A DNA stretch of 64,000 nucleotides, from contig JAEWTL010000004.1 in the NCBI GenBank assembly GCA_023459495.1, positions 1 through 64,000 of the forward strand. Reading direction: 5' to 3'. A program made the translations under genes and the position numbers. The first letter of the stretch is position 1. Each line of letters begins with the position of its first letter. The notes beneath the pieces are model-generated. The model worked only from the letters and a program-made list of their open reading frames with translations. It ran no database searches and was not told the origin of the DNA. This DNA comes from Bacillota bacterium. GTDB lineage: Bacteria; Bacillota; Clostridia; Christensenellales; SZUA-584. Shown here in pieces: positions 7,957-15,407 of the stretch.

Positions 7957-9213
7957 TTAAGCAGCAACCGGTCCACCGCTGAAGTCAAAGTCGATGTTGA
8001 ACGTTACGCCTGCGGTCAGCAGACGGTTGATCCTGTCCAAATCAAATTCGCCAAAGCCTTCGTCTGAGTCAACGTATTCCCGAATTAACATTGCTGAATA
8101 GTATTGCAAAAGATCGTTCGCATCACTCCATGAATACAGATTCGGATACAGGTCGGTAGCCGAAGCGAGATATTCATAATCCGAATACAGCACATATCCG
8201 TTGACCATTGCGCCGTAGCTGTTGGTTGCCCCGACTTCCATAAATACGGTCGGATTGGCAGAATCCTCGTCGTCAAAGAACTCCAGCGTGTAAATCTGCA
8301 GCGAAGACGGATTCTTCAGCATTTCCCTGTAATCAAGGATGCAGGAAAGCGCCAGCGCTTCGTTATAAAGCTGGTTGGCCAGTGCCTCGCTGTCCTGATA
8401 CGCAGAAATCGTCATCAGCATATTGTAAGCTGTAACATAGTCGCCGGTTTCAAGGATCTGCAGCGCCTGATTATAGCAGATATTCTCCTTCAGTTGTTCC
8501 GGGTCTTCATGGCCGGGGATGCTGTCCAGATAATCCTGAGCGACTTCATAATCCTGCTCGCCCACCGCCAACACCGCGCGCTCATAGGTGATGTCATCCA
8601 GAAGGTCCTGCGTATCGTCATATTCCGGGATCGTCAGCAGAAGCTCTTCCGCATCATCGAGCTTGCTTTTATCAAAATAGTTCTCCGCCCGTGCAAAAAT
8701 GATTTGCGTGCTCAGATCGGGCGTATCCTTGTAATCCGGTATCTTATCCAGCAGGCGTTCTGCTTCGTTCAGATCGCCGTCCGCAAAGGCCTGTTCCGCC
8801 TGATTGTAAGTAATGACGGGCTGGATCACGAATACAAACACGAGGATGAGTGCCACGGCCAATACACCGCCGGCGATGCCCAGAATCAAGCCGAGCTTCT
8901 TGTTTTTCTTCTTTTCGGGCTGCGGGCTGAAGTTCATGGGCTGCATTGCGACTTGGACAGGGGGAGCGTACGGATATTGCGGGGCATCTCCCTGCGGTTG
9001 CGCAGGTGCGTCATACGGATATTGGGGAGCGTCTTCCTGCTGTTGCACAGGTGCGCCATATGAATATTGCGAGGTGTCCACCTGTGGCTGCACAGGTACG
9101 TCATTTGAATACTGCGGGGGTACTTCTGCCTGTGGCTGCGCAGGCGCGGTCTCAACCGGTTCCGGGGAGGCTGCTGGATCTTCAGGCTTCCCTTCCGGCG
9201 TTGGTGAATACAA
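7957..9213 (-). CDS. Membrane-anchored TPR-like protein with Pro/Gln-rich N-terminus
   Basis: The protein has three parts. Residues 1-100 are a Pro/Gln/Tyr-rich low-complexity tail with repeated APQYPYDAP-like units. Residues 107-131 are a single transmembrane helix after a KKKNKK stop-transfer stretch. The rest is an external TPR-like helical array with repeated AExLLxxIPxYxDT units. Function is unknown. The start is doubtful. The reported frame begins with TTG, which has a poor ribosome site. The best site (GGAGGG) serves an ATG at 9228 in another frame that stops after 17 codons. A one-base frameshift near the 5' end, or a leader peptide, is possible. Confidence 0.75.
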   Translation of the reverse strand: MYSPTPEGKPEDPAASPEPVETAPAQPQAEVPPQYSNDVPVQPQVDTSQYSYGAPVQQQEDAPQYPYDAPAQPQGDAPQYPYAPPVQVAMQPMNFSPQPEKKKNKKLGLILGIAGGVLAVALILVFVFVIQPVITYNQAEQAFADGDLNEAERLLDKIPDYKDTPDLSTQIIFARAENYFDKSKLDDAEELLLTIPEYDDTQDLLDDITYERAVLAVGEQDYEVAQDYLDSIPGHEDPEQLKENICYNQALQILETGDYVTAYNMLMTISAYQDSEALANQLYNEALALSCILDYREMLKNPSSLQIYTLEFFDDEDSANPTVFMEVGATNSYGAMVNGYVLYSDYEYLASATDLYPNLYSWSDANDLLQYYSAMLIREYVDSDEGFGEFDLDRINRLLTAGVTFNIDFDFSGGPVAA

Positions 9214-9262
9214 GTTTACCGTTCTCTTCCATCATCTGTGCCCTCCAAATTGTGGTGATTTA

Positions 9263-9292
9263 ATCATAACATAATTCGACAAAAAGCGTCAA
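9263..9292 (-). promoter_or_regulatory. Sigma-A promoter for the TPR-protein gene
   Basis: The minus strand reads TTGACG, 18 bases, TATGAT, about 35 bases before the well-placed ATG at 9228. Confidence 0.65.
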
Positions 9293-9360
9293 CGATCCCC
9301 AGTAATTTGTTATGCAATCACACCTGGTATGGAAGTGTTCTTTGTAGAGTCCCGGAAATT

Positions 9361-9386
9361 TAAAACGCTGCTCATTCCAGCAGCGT
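9361..9386 (-). terminator. Terminator overlapping the end of the HAD gene
   Basis: An AACGCTGCT/AGCAGCGTT stem contains the stop codon in its loop and is followed by TTAAATTT on the minus strand. The T-run is imperfect. Confidence 0.6.
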
Positions 9387-10100
9387 TGCCGCATTGTTAT
9401 AATCAGAAATAATAGAGGCGAGGTCCCCGGCTGCGCGCAGCTGCTTTTCGTAGAGCATGGACGCCACGCCTACAATGCAGCCTGCTCCGGCGCGCTGTGC
9501 TGCAGCGATACCAGCTACCGCATCCTCAAACACCATGCATTGCTTCGGCGGTACTCCGATGTGCCTCGCAGCTTTCAGATACAGGTCCGGTTCCGGCTTG
9601 CCCTGCACGGTGCCGTCATCATAAGCCACCTTTTTGATATCAAACCATCTGTCCAGCGGGAGATGGTCAAAGTAAAACCTGACATTACCCCAGCCTGACG
9701 CCGTGGCGATCGTGATCGGAACGCGTTTCGTTTTCAGCAGATCAAGAAATTCGGGCAGGCCGTCCGCGAGACGGAATACTTCGGGCTGTTCAAGATACAG
9801 TCTCCGGCATATCTGCTCCTTTTCCTCCGCCAGCTCCCCAATCTCATTTTTGGTCAGCCCTCTGCGCATAAAATATGCAAACGTAGCGTCAGCGTTCCTT
9901 CCATGCACGTATCGATGGAACTCTTCGTCACTAATCTCACGGCCTGTCTTTTCACCCAAATACTGCCGCCAGGCCTGTTCCTGCAGCTTGCCATCAAATA
10001 TCATCGTCCCGTTGAAGTCAAATATTATGCCTTTAATATCATTCACTTTCAGTAACCTCATAGCTGCGCTTCGGGCCATCCGCTCCGAGTTGGCCGTCAC
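9372..10100 (-). CDS. HAD-superfamily phosphatase/phosphomutase (beta-PGM-like)
   Basis: This is a cytosolic haloacid dehalogenase-fold phosphotransferase. Motif I is DFNGTMIFDG, with the second Asp of the usual DxD replaced by Asn (D-F-N). Motif II is in TIATASG, the motif III lysine in GKPEPDLY, and motif IV in MVFEDAVAGI. The cap sequence and the last motif resemble beta-phosphoglucomutase and sugar phosphatases; the substrate is unknown. The change of the second Asp, normally the general acid, is notable. The start may be the GTG at 10100, or one of the ATGs at 10079 and 10058; the conserved fold begins near the last. It closely follows the nucleotidyltransferase gene and is probably co-transcribed. 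Confidence 0.82.
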   Translation of the reverse strand: MTANSERMARSAAMRLLKVNDIKGIIFDFNGTMIFDGKLQEQAWRQYLGEKTGREISDEEFHRYVHGRNADATFAYFMRRGLTKNEIGELAEEKEQICRRLYLEQPEVFRLADGLPEFLDLLKTKRVPITIATASGWGNVRFYFDHLPLDRWFDIKKVAYDDGTVQGKPEPDLYLKAARHIGVPPKQCMVFEDAVAGIAAAQRAGAGCIVGVASMLYEKQLRAAGDLASIISDYNNAATLLE

Positions 10101-10105
10101 GCATA

Positions 10106-10909
10106 TTATCTGTCTGCTGCTGCGCCAAGTTCATCGACCAACGTCAGCCAAGCGTCATATGAACGCTGCATGCTTTCGCTGCAGCTGCCGTCCTCCACCA
10201 CGCGAAGCATCCGCGCATAGCAGTCTGCCGGAATACGGCTGAATGCAGCCATGTATTGCTCCGTACGCTTTCGGCTGGGAAAATACGCTTTGTTCAGCGC
10301 GTACAGCGCCTGAAGGAAATGGTCGATCGAATTCTCCAGCACCATGTGGTAAAACAGCACGTCGCGGCGTGAGACTGCACGATCGAAGTCCTCCTCATCG
10401 ACGATTCGCTCATAGTGATGCTCGAACAGCGCTTTACTCAGCGCTTCCGGATATTCACGCACCAGCGCCTTCAGCGGCTCCATCGTATCCCCTTTTTCCG
10501 CCAGCACATTGATGGTGTCGATCGTCGCAAGGCGGCCGGTAGGATAAAAGCCGTTCTCGCTGTCCGGGTACTTGCCGTCCAGCACATCCATGATGTAGCG
10601 GCGCATCTCCTCCACGGTAAAATACATGAAGAACGTGTCGACACCCTCCACGACCAACGCGTCCTCCGTGCCCCAATGCCCGCCTTCGCAGACAGTCATC
10701 CGGCATTCACTGAAAGCCTCAGGGCATGTGTCATACGCGGCACGGCGCTCGTTTTCAGCGGGGATCTCATCACAAAACACAAACAGATCAAAATCACCCT
10801 TGCCTGGCAATGGGGTTTCATCGATATCCCCCGTCTGGCCAACGGCTCTTACCATGTTTAAACGGAATACGGCGTCAGTTAACGCCGCCTTTTTCTTCAG
10901 CAGGTCCAT
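10106..10909 (-). CDS. DUF4037-type nucleotidyltransferase-fold protein
   Basis: This 267-aa protein matches the DUF4037 family, proteins of the polymerase-beta nucleotidyltransferase superfamily. The G-K-G-D-F-D-L-F segment supplies the G..D.D catalytic-type motif, and the second half is helical (HHYERIVDEEDFDRA, FYHMVLENSIDHFLQALYALNK). Target and reaction are unknown. I start at the ATG at 10909, which has a perfect AAAGGAG site; the longer frame upstream lacks one. It is divergent from the thymidine kinase gene and followed by the HAD gene. Confidence 0.78.
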   Translation of the reverse strand: MDLLKKKAALTDAVFRLNMVRAVGQTGDIDETPLPGKGDFDLFVFCDEIPAENERRAAYDTCPEAFSECRMTVCEGGHWGTEDALVVEGVDTFFMYFTVEEMRRYIMDVLDGKYPDSENGFYPTGRLATIDTINVLAEKGDTMEPLKALVREYPEALSKALFEHHYERIVDEEDFDRAVSRRDVLFYHMVLENSIDHFLQALYALNKAYFPSRKRTEQYMAAFSRIPADCYARMLRVVEDGSCSESMQRSYDAWLTLVDELGAAADR

Positions 10910-10984
10910 ACATGCTCCTTTCCGCAAAGTTATTCTGCCATGTTCCCTGCGCTTACGCAAGCTTTTCTGTACAGCTTTATCCCA

Positions 10985-11013
10985 TTGTTGAACTCCCCGC
11001 AGCATGATATAAT
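10985..11013 (+). promoter_or_regulatory. Sigma-A promoter for the thymidine kinase gene
   Basis: TTGTTG at 10985-10990 and a perfect TATAAT at 11008-11013 are 17 bases apart. A GGAGG site and the ATG follow about 30 bases later. Confidence 0.75.
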
Positions 11014-11045
11014 GGCGTCATCATTCGACAATCCGGAGGACATTC

Positions 11046-11696
11046 ATGGCAAAACTATTCCTGCGCTACGCGGTAATGAACGCGGGCAAATCCACGCAGC
11101 TGCTGCAAATCGCGTACGACTACGAGAGAAACAACGGTAAGCGGGTGCTGTGTTTGAAGCCGCGCGTGGATACCAAAGCCAACAGGGATATCATCAGCCG
11201 TCTGGAAAACGGCGTGATCCGCCGTGAAGCGGACTTTTTGACGCAGCCGGAGGCGGGCTGGTTGTATGAGCGAATCCGGGAGGAGAAAAACAGCGCGGAA
11301 AAAGCGGACAAGCCCATATCGATCATCCTTATTGATGAAGCGCAGTTTTTAAGCAAGGCCAACGTGTGGGATCTGACGCGGGTCGTCACCTATCTGCACA
11401 TCCCGGTAATCTGTTTTGCGCTCAAGGTGGATGCTTTCGGAGAGCCGTTTGAAGGCAGCTCGTACCTGTTCGCGCTCGCTCAGGACATCGAGGAAGTCAC
11501 CACGCGAGCAATCTGCCGGTTCTCCGCAACGCCCAAAAAAGCCACTTTGCACCTGCGCACTGTGGACGGTGTACCGGTGTTCGAAGGTGAGCAGGTCTCC
11601 ATCGAGGACGATCGCGAAATCAGGTATTATCCCATCTGCCTGCAGGAATATATCCGCCGCTACGACGAAGCCAAAGGCATTGCCATTAAAGAATAA
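11046..11696 (+). CDS. Type II thymidine kinase-like protein with a degenerate zinc site
   Basis: The protein would phosphorylate thymidine with ATP in nucleoside salvage. It shows the P-loop MNAGKST near residues 11-17, the DEAQF catalytic motif (IILIDEAQFL) and the lasso region around YYP. Two of the four structural zinc cysteines of classical type II kinases are missing: the first CxxC is CRFS and the second is CLQE. The rest of the fold is intact at 216 aa, so this is a divergent or possibly repurposed member. It has its own promoter and a GGAGG site. Its last 11 bases overlap the convergent CDF gene. Confidence 0.85.
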   Translation: MAKLFLRYAVMNAGKSTQLLQIAYDYERNNGKRVLCLKPRVDTKANRDIISRLENGVIRREADFLTQPEAGWLYERIREEKNSAEKADKPISIILIDEAQFLSKANVWDLTRVVTYLHIPVICFALKVDAFGEPFEGSSYLFALAQDIEEVTTRAICRFSATPKKATLHLRTVDGVPVFEGEQVSIEDDREIRYYPICLQEYIRRYDEAKGIAIKE

Positions 11697-12648
11697 CCTG
11701 GGCCGGGCCGGAAGCTTTGCTGGGCTCCACGTGCACCAGCACTTCCCCCACGTCGCCGCAGGCTCCGATGACATGTTCCTGTACCCGGTCGGCGATATCG
11801 TGCCCTTCCTCCACAGTTAGACCGGAGTTGACCTCAATCTCCATATCCACAAATAAGTACCGGCCCACATACCGGCTTTTCACCGAGCGAACCGCGCAGA
11901 CGCCCTCCGTATCCGCGGCGGCTTTATTTATTCCGCACAGCTTCTCGTCGTCCGGCGAGGAGTCCATCAGCCCCTTCACGGCATGCTTCAGTATGTCGTA
12001 CGCCACTTTGAAGATAAAGCAGGCCACCACCGCACCCGCGATGGGGTCCAGATATTCCAGGAATCCAATATTCAGCCATTTGCCCAGCATGCTGCCCGAA
12101 ATGCCGACCAGCGTGCCGATGGATGAAAGCGCGTCCGAGCGATGATGCCATGCGTCCGCTTTAATCGCTTCACTGTTGATCTTTTTCCCTGCCGCGAACG
12201 TGACGCGGTACATCGCTTCCTTGACAACGATGGACAGCAACGCTGCACCCAGCGCAAGAAAGGTCGGCGTGGTAAAGCTGTGCATAATGATCGCTTCCAC
12301 GATGCCCTTGACGATCATAACCGCAGCAAACACAAGCGTTACGCCCACGAAAGCCGCGGTGATGGGCTCCACCTTACCGTGGCCATATGGATGCTCCTTA
12401 TCCATCGGTTTTTTGGCAATGCGAATACCGACAAGTACAACAGAAGTCGCGATGATGTCCGACGCGGAATGCAGTGCATCTGATATCATCGCCTTGCTGC
12501 CGCCGAACAGTCCGGCCAACAGCTTGAGCACTGTAAGGATGATGTTGCCGATAATGCAGGCGATGGTAACCCGCTCGCCGCGCTTGTAGTCCGCCCCGTT
12601 TTGATCCTGTGGCGGCCGTTCCGGTGATGGGCTTTTGAGCTTTGTCAT
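11686..12648 (-). CDS. Cation diffusion facilitator transporter under NiCo riboswitch control
   Basis: This 320-aa CDF-family antiporter exports divalent metal in exchange for protons. Metal-binding aspartates are seen in SDALHSASD (second membrane helix) and HHRSDALSS (fifth helix). A C-terminal ferredoxin-like cytoplasmic domain (YLFVDMEIEV, VEEGHDIADRVQEHVI) is complete. The 5' leader contains a NiCo riboswitch followed by a terminator, which points to cobalt and/or nickel as the physiological substrate; this is inferred from the riboswitch rather than from the protein. The gene converges on the thymidine kinase gene with an 11-base overlap. Confidence 0.92.
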   Translation of the reverse strand: MTKLKSPSPERPPQDQNGADYKRGERVTIACIIGNIILTVLKLLAGLFGGSKAMISDALHSASDIIATSVVLVGIRIAKKPMDKEHPYGHGKVEPITAAFVGVTLVFAAVMIVKGIVEAIIMHSFTTPTFLALGAALLSIVVKEAMYRVTFAAGKKINSEAIKADAWHHRSDALSSIGTLVGISGSMLGKWLNIGFLEYLDPIAGAVVACFIFKVAYDILKHAVKGLMDSSPDDEKLCGINKAAADTEGVCAVRSVKSRYVGRYLFVDMEIEVNSGLTVEEGHDIADRVQEHVIGACGDVGEVLVHVEPSKASGPAQVIL

Positions 12649-12716
12649 AAAGGTACCCTCCGCTTTCGAAAGATAGGTTTATGGCACTCCATCCTTGTGC
12701 GCGTCCCGGAGAGTAT

Positions 12717-12757
12717 AAAAAAACACCTGTGGAACGCCTACTACTGTCCCACAGATG
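12717..12757 (-). terminator. Terminator of the NiCo riboswitch expression platform
   Basis: CATCTGTGG pairs with CCACAGGTG and is followed by seven T residues on the minus strand. The 5' arm of this hairpin is also the 3' arm of the aptamer's last helix, so the two structures exclude each other. Metal binding should therefore prevent termination. Confidence 0.85.
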
Positions 12758-12836
12758 CGTCTTTCACCTGCTGCCGCGGTTGCGGCCCAGCCCCATGAAC
12801 CTAGCGGTTCATCGCCTGCTCAGTTTGTACTGTAGA
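12741..12836 (-). promoter_or_regulatory. NiCo (czcD) riboswitch aptamer
   Basis: The minus strand carries the conserved pieces in order: ACTGAGCAGGCGATG, then a GAACC/GGTTC helix, GGGGCTGGGCCGC with its GCGGC partner, AGCAGGTGAAAGA, and GCATCTGTGGGACAGT. These match the known Ni/Co-sensing aptamer, a four-way junction with conserved purines. It sits between a strong promoter and a CDF exporter gene, the usual context. Confidence 0.9.
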
Positions 12837-12862
12837 TTGAATGCAGTGCAAATTGTGTTCTC

Positions 12863-12891
12863 ATTCTAGTATATGCCGGATAGCTTGTCAA
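12863..12891 (-). promoter_or_regulatory. Sigma-A promoter for the riboswitch and CDF transcript
   Basis: The minus strand reads TTGACA, 17 bases, TAGAAT. Transcription would start about 20 bases before the aptamer. Confidence 0.85.
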
Positions 12892-12938
12892 TAGCGATAA
12901 GAAGGGCGTTTCCGCCTTCCACACAGGGCCGAATATTA

Positions 12939-12967
12939 TTGCGTACAGAATCATACTATGCTATAAT
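12939..12967 (+). promoter_or_regulatory. Sigma-A promoter of the adenylation/acyltransferase operon
   Basis: TTGCGT at 12939-12944 and TATAAT at 12962-12967 are separated by 17 bases, 35 bases before the first gene of the operon. Confidence 0.75.
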
Positions 12968-13002
12968 CGAAAAAAATCAATGTCGAAATTTAGGTGAATA
13001 AT

Positions 13003-13299
13003 ATGAGTTATGTCGAAGATGGCGAGTATTATCTCCGCATGAATGATTTTTCCGGAGCAAGAAAGTGTTTTGGCTATGCGCGGCGTGAAAATCAAAACGA
13101 CTGGCGCGCATGGTATGGGCTGGTTCGTGTAATGACCCGGAATTTCACAACGCCTACCAGTCAGAACTGGCAGCGGTTTATGGATACAGCCAGGAGTCTG
13201 GCCCCTCCGGAGGCGGTTGCCATGATGAATGCACAAATCGGTGAATACGCCGAGATGCAGAGGATACTGTACGAAATGCAACACGGTAGATACAGATGA
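13003..13299 (+). CDS. Small TPR-like protein
   Basis: This 98-aa soluble protein contains one TPR-like helical hairpin (AEY-type pattern in DGEYYLRMNDFSGARKCF and NDWRAWYGLVRV) and a helical tail. I start at the ATG at 13003, which has AGGTGA six bases upstream; a GTG at 12994 is in frame. It is the first gene of a five-gene co-directional run and lies 30 bases before the adenylate-forming enzyme. It may serve as an adaptor for the following proteins; no specific function can be assigned. Confidence 0.7.
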   Translation: MSYVEDGEYYLRMNDFSGARKCFGYARRENQNDWRAWYGLVRVMTRNFTTPTSQNWQRFMDTARSLAPPEAVAMMNAQIGEYAEMQRILYEMQHGRYR

Positions 13300-13328
13300 C
13301 GGCAACTGTGTTGTGGTAAGGGCAACGC

Positions 13329-15329
13329 ATGATAGTTGATAGAGAGGAACAAGTGCGCAGATATTTTAAAGCGGTAGATGATTTATTGCTGACGGATAAA
13401 AGTATGCGGAGCATATTCGAAATCAGCCAGCGTTTTTCCGCCATGACCGCCATTGAATATATTGAAAAGAACGGAAAAACCGCTCGAATAACCTATAAAG
13501 GCTATGCCGAAAAGGCCGTACAGGCTGCTTCCGCAATGACCGAAAAGCTTGCATATATCCCGAAAGGCAGCATTGTCGGGTTGAAAATCGCCAACTCCCC
13601 CTCATGGGGAGTGATTTTTTGGGGCCTGCTGATGAGCGGGTATCAGCCGCTTTTGATGGATGTGCGGGCTGAGGCTGCTTCTGCGAACGTACTGCTTGCT
13701 GAGTCGGGCGCAAAGGCGCTCATCTGTGAGGACACGTATGCCTATACCGTGCCGAAATTCGCCCCCGCGGATTTTATGCAATACCGGCATGTCCATGGCT
13801 TCACCCCAAGCTGGGAAAACCACGTGCTTTTCTGTTCCTCCGGCACCACAGGCAAGCCCAAGGTGATGCTGTTTACCGGAGAGTGTTTAAGCTACCAGAT
13901 TGCCAGCGCGCGGTCCATGCCGGACCGGACCTGCGACATCATGTACCCGCCCGAGCTGGGCAATTTAAAGATACTCGCCATGCTGCCGTTCCACCACATC
14001 TTCGGATTTGTGGCGGTATTCTTATGGTACACCTTCTTTGGAAAGACACTGGTCTATCTGGAGAACCTGCTGCCCGAAACGATATTGCGCACCTGCCGGG
14101 TGCTTAATGTATCGCACATCTACGGCGTACCGCTGCTGTGGAACAACCTCGCGCAGACCCTCATGCGCAAGGCGGCATTGGGCGGCAAGACTCGTGCGGA
14201 TATCTTCAACCGTTTGATCGGGTATCATACGCACGCTCTGACGAAGAAGGAAGCCGGTTACGGCGCTTCGAGAAGCCTTCTCAAAAAGATACAACTCAAC
14301 CTTATGGGCCGCTCCGTCGTATACTGTATTTCAGGCGGCGGTTATCTGCCCGCCGAGACGCTGCGCGTCATCAACGGTATCGGCTATCCCCTCTACAACG
14401 GCTACGGCCTGACCGAGGTGGGCGTCACGTCTGTGGAGCTTGACCCCGACGTAAAGAACCGCCTGATGGGCAGCATCGGCCGGCCGCTATATCTGATCGA
14501 ATACCGAATCGATCCCAGCGGCACAGACCCAAACGTAGGCGAGTTGCTGATCAAATCGTATACCACGCATATCGGCACCATGCAGAACGGCGTCTTTGTT
14601 CCGCGTGAGGGCGGCGAATGGTTTGCCACGGGAGATATCGTCTCGCGCGACGCCGAGGGCAACTACTACTGCCGGGGCCGCATCAAGGAAACCATCATCA
14701 ATGCGGACGGCGAGAACGTGTTCCCGGACGAGATCGAAAGCCATTTTGCAGGGCTGCCCCTGGTGGAGCAGCTCTCCGTGCTGGGTATGGCGCAGCATGC
14801 CGGAGACCGGGAACGCATCACGCTCGTGCTGAAGCTGAGCGCCGCCCCGGGATCAGACGAACGCGCCGCGCTCAGCGACGAGGTCCGGCGCATCAACGGC
14901 GGCCTGCCGATCCACAAGCAGGTACAGGACGTATACCTTTCCACAAATCCGCTGCCTGTCGTCAATACCATCAAGATTCAGCGCGTCGGAATCAGGGACA
15001 TGCTCACATCTCATCCGGAAGCGTTTACACGGCTGAGTCTGCTGGACGGAAAAGCCTTCGGGAGCTATCCGAAGGAGTACATTGAGCAGGTGATGGCAGA
15101 TGTCCGGTCCGTGTTTGCGGAAGTGCTGGGCCTTGCTGCGGAACAGGTAACTGATTTCGGTCATTTCGTGTACGACCTTGGCGGCGACAGCCTCCTGTAT
15201 GCGAGCCTGATACTGGAGATGGAAAAGCGGTTTTATATCGCCATCCCGCCGCAGGAATACGCGAGGTGCTTCAGCGTCAACGACTTCACCCTGCTGGTCG
15301 CACAGCTGCAGCATCCGCAGGGCGTATAA
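13329..15329 (+). CDS. Adenylate-forming acyl/aminoacyl ligase with C-terminal carrier domain
   Basis: This 666-aa ANL-superfamily enzyme activates a carboxylic acid as its adenylate and would load it on its own carrier domain. Motifs are SSGTTGKPK (ATP loop, near 176-184), NGYGLTE (near 357-363), TGD in WFATGDIV, and the C-terminal lysine region GRIKETIINADGENVFP. The last 80 residues are a phosphopantetheine carrier domain with attachment serine in DLGGDSLL. No condensation or thioesterase domain is present. The neighbours are a transporter, a PlsC-like acyltransferase and a membrane protein. This suggests an activated acyl group is moved to a lipid or small molecule and exported, an inference from context. 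Confidence 0.87.
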   Translation: MIVDREEQVRRYFKAVDDLLLTDKSMRSIFEISQRFSAMTAIEYIEKNGKTARITYKGYAEKAVQAASAMTEKLAYIPKGSIVGLKIANSPSWGVIFWGLLMSGYQPLLMDVRAEAASANVLLAESGAKALICEDTYAYTVPKFAPADFMQYRHVHGFTPSWENHVLFCSSGTTGKPKVMLFTGECLSYQIASARSMPDRTCDIMYPPELGNLKILAMLPFHHIFGFVAVFLWYTFFGKTLVYLENLLPETILRTCRVLNVSHIYGVPLLWNNLAQTLMRKAALGGKTRADIFNRLIGYHTHALTKKEAGYGASRSLLKKIQLNLMGRSVVYCISGGGYLPAETLRVINGIGYPLYNGYGLTEVGVTSVELDPDVKNRLMGSIGRPLYLIEYRIDPSGTDPNVGELLIKSYTTHIGTMQNGVFVPREGGEWFATGDIVSRDAEGNYYCRGRIKETIINADGENVFPDEIESHFAGLPLVEQLSVLGMAQHAGDRERITLVLKLSAAPGSDERAALSDEVRRINGGLPIHKQVQDVYLSTNPLPVVNTIKIQRVGIRDMLTSHPEAFTRLSLLDGKAFGSYPKEYIEQVMADVRSVFAEVLGLAAEQVTDFGHFVYDLGGDSLLYASLILEMEKRFYIAIPPQEYARCFSVNDFTLLVAQLQHPQGV

Positions 15330-15407
15330 CCAGCTATAGAGGCAGCACCGGCATTGTCGCCGTTCGATTTTTGCGTGACCCCTTATTTTTTTAACGAGGT
15401 ATCATAT

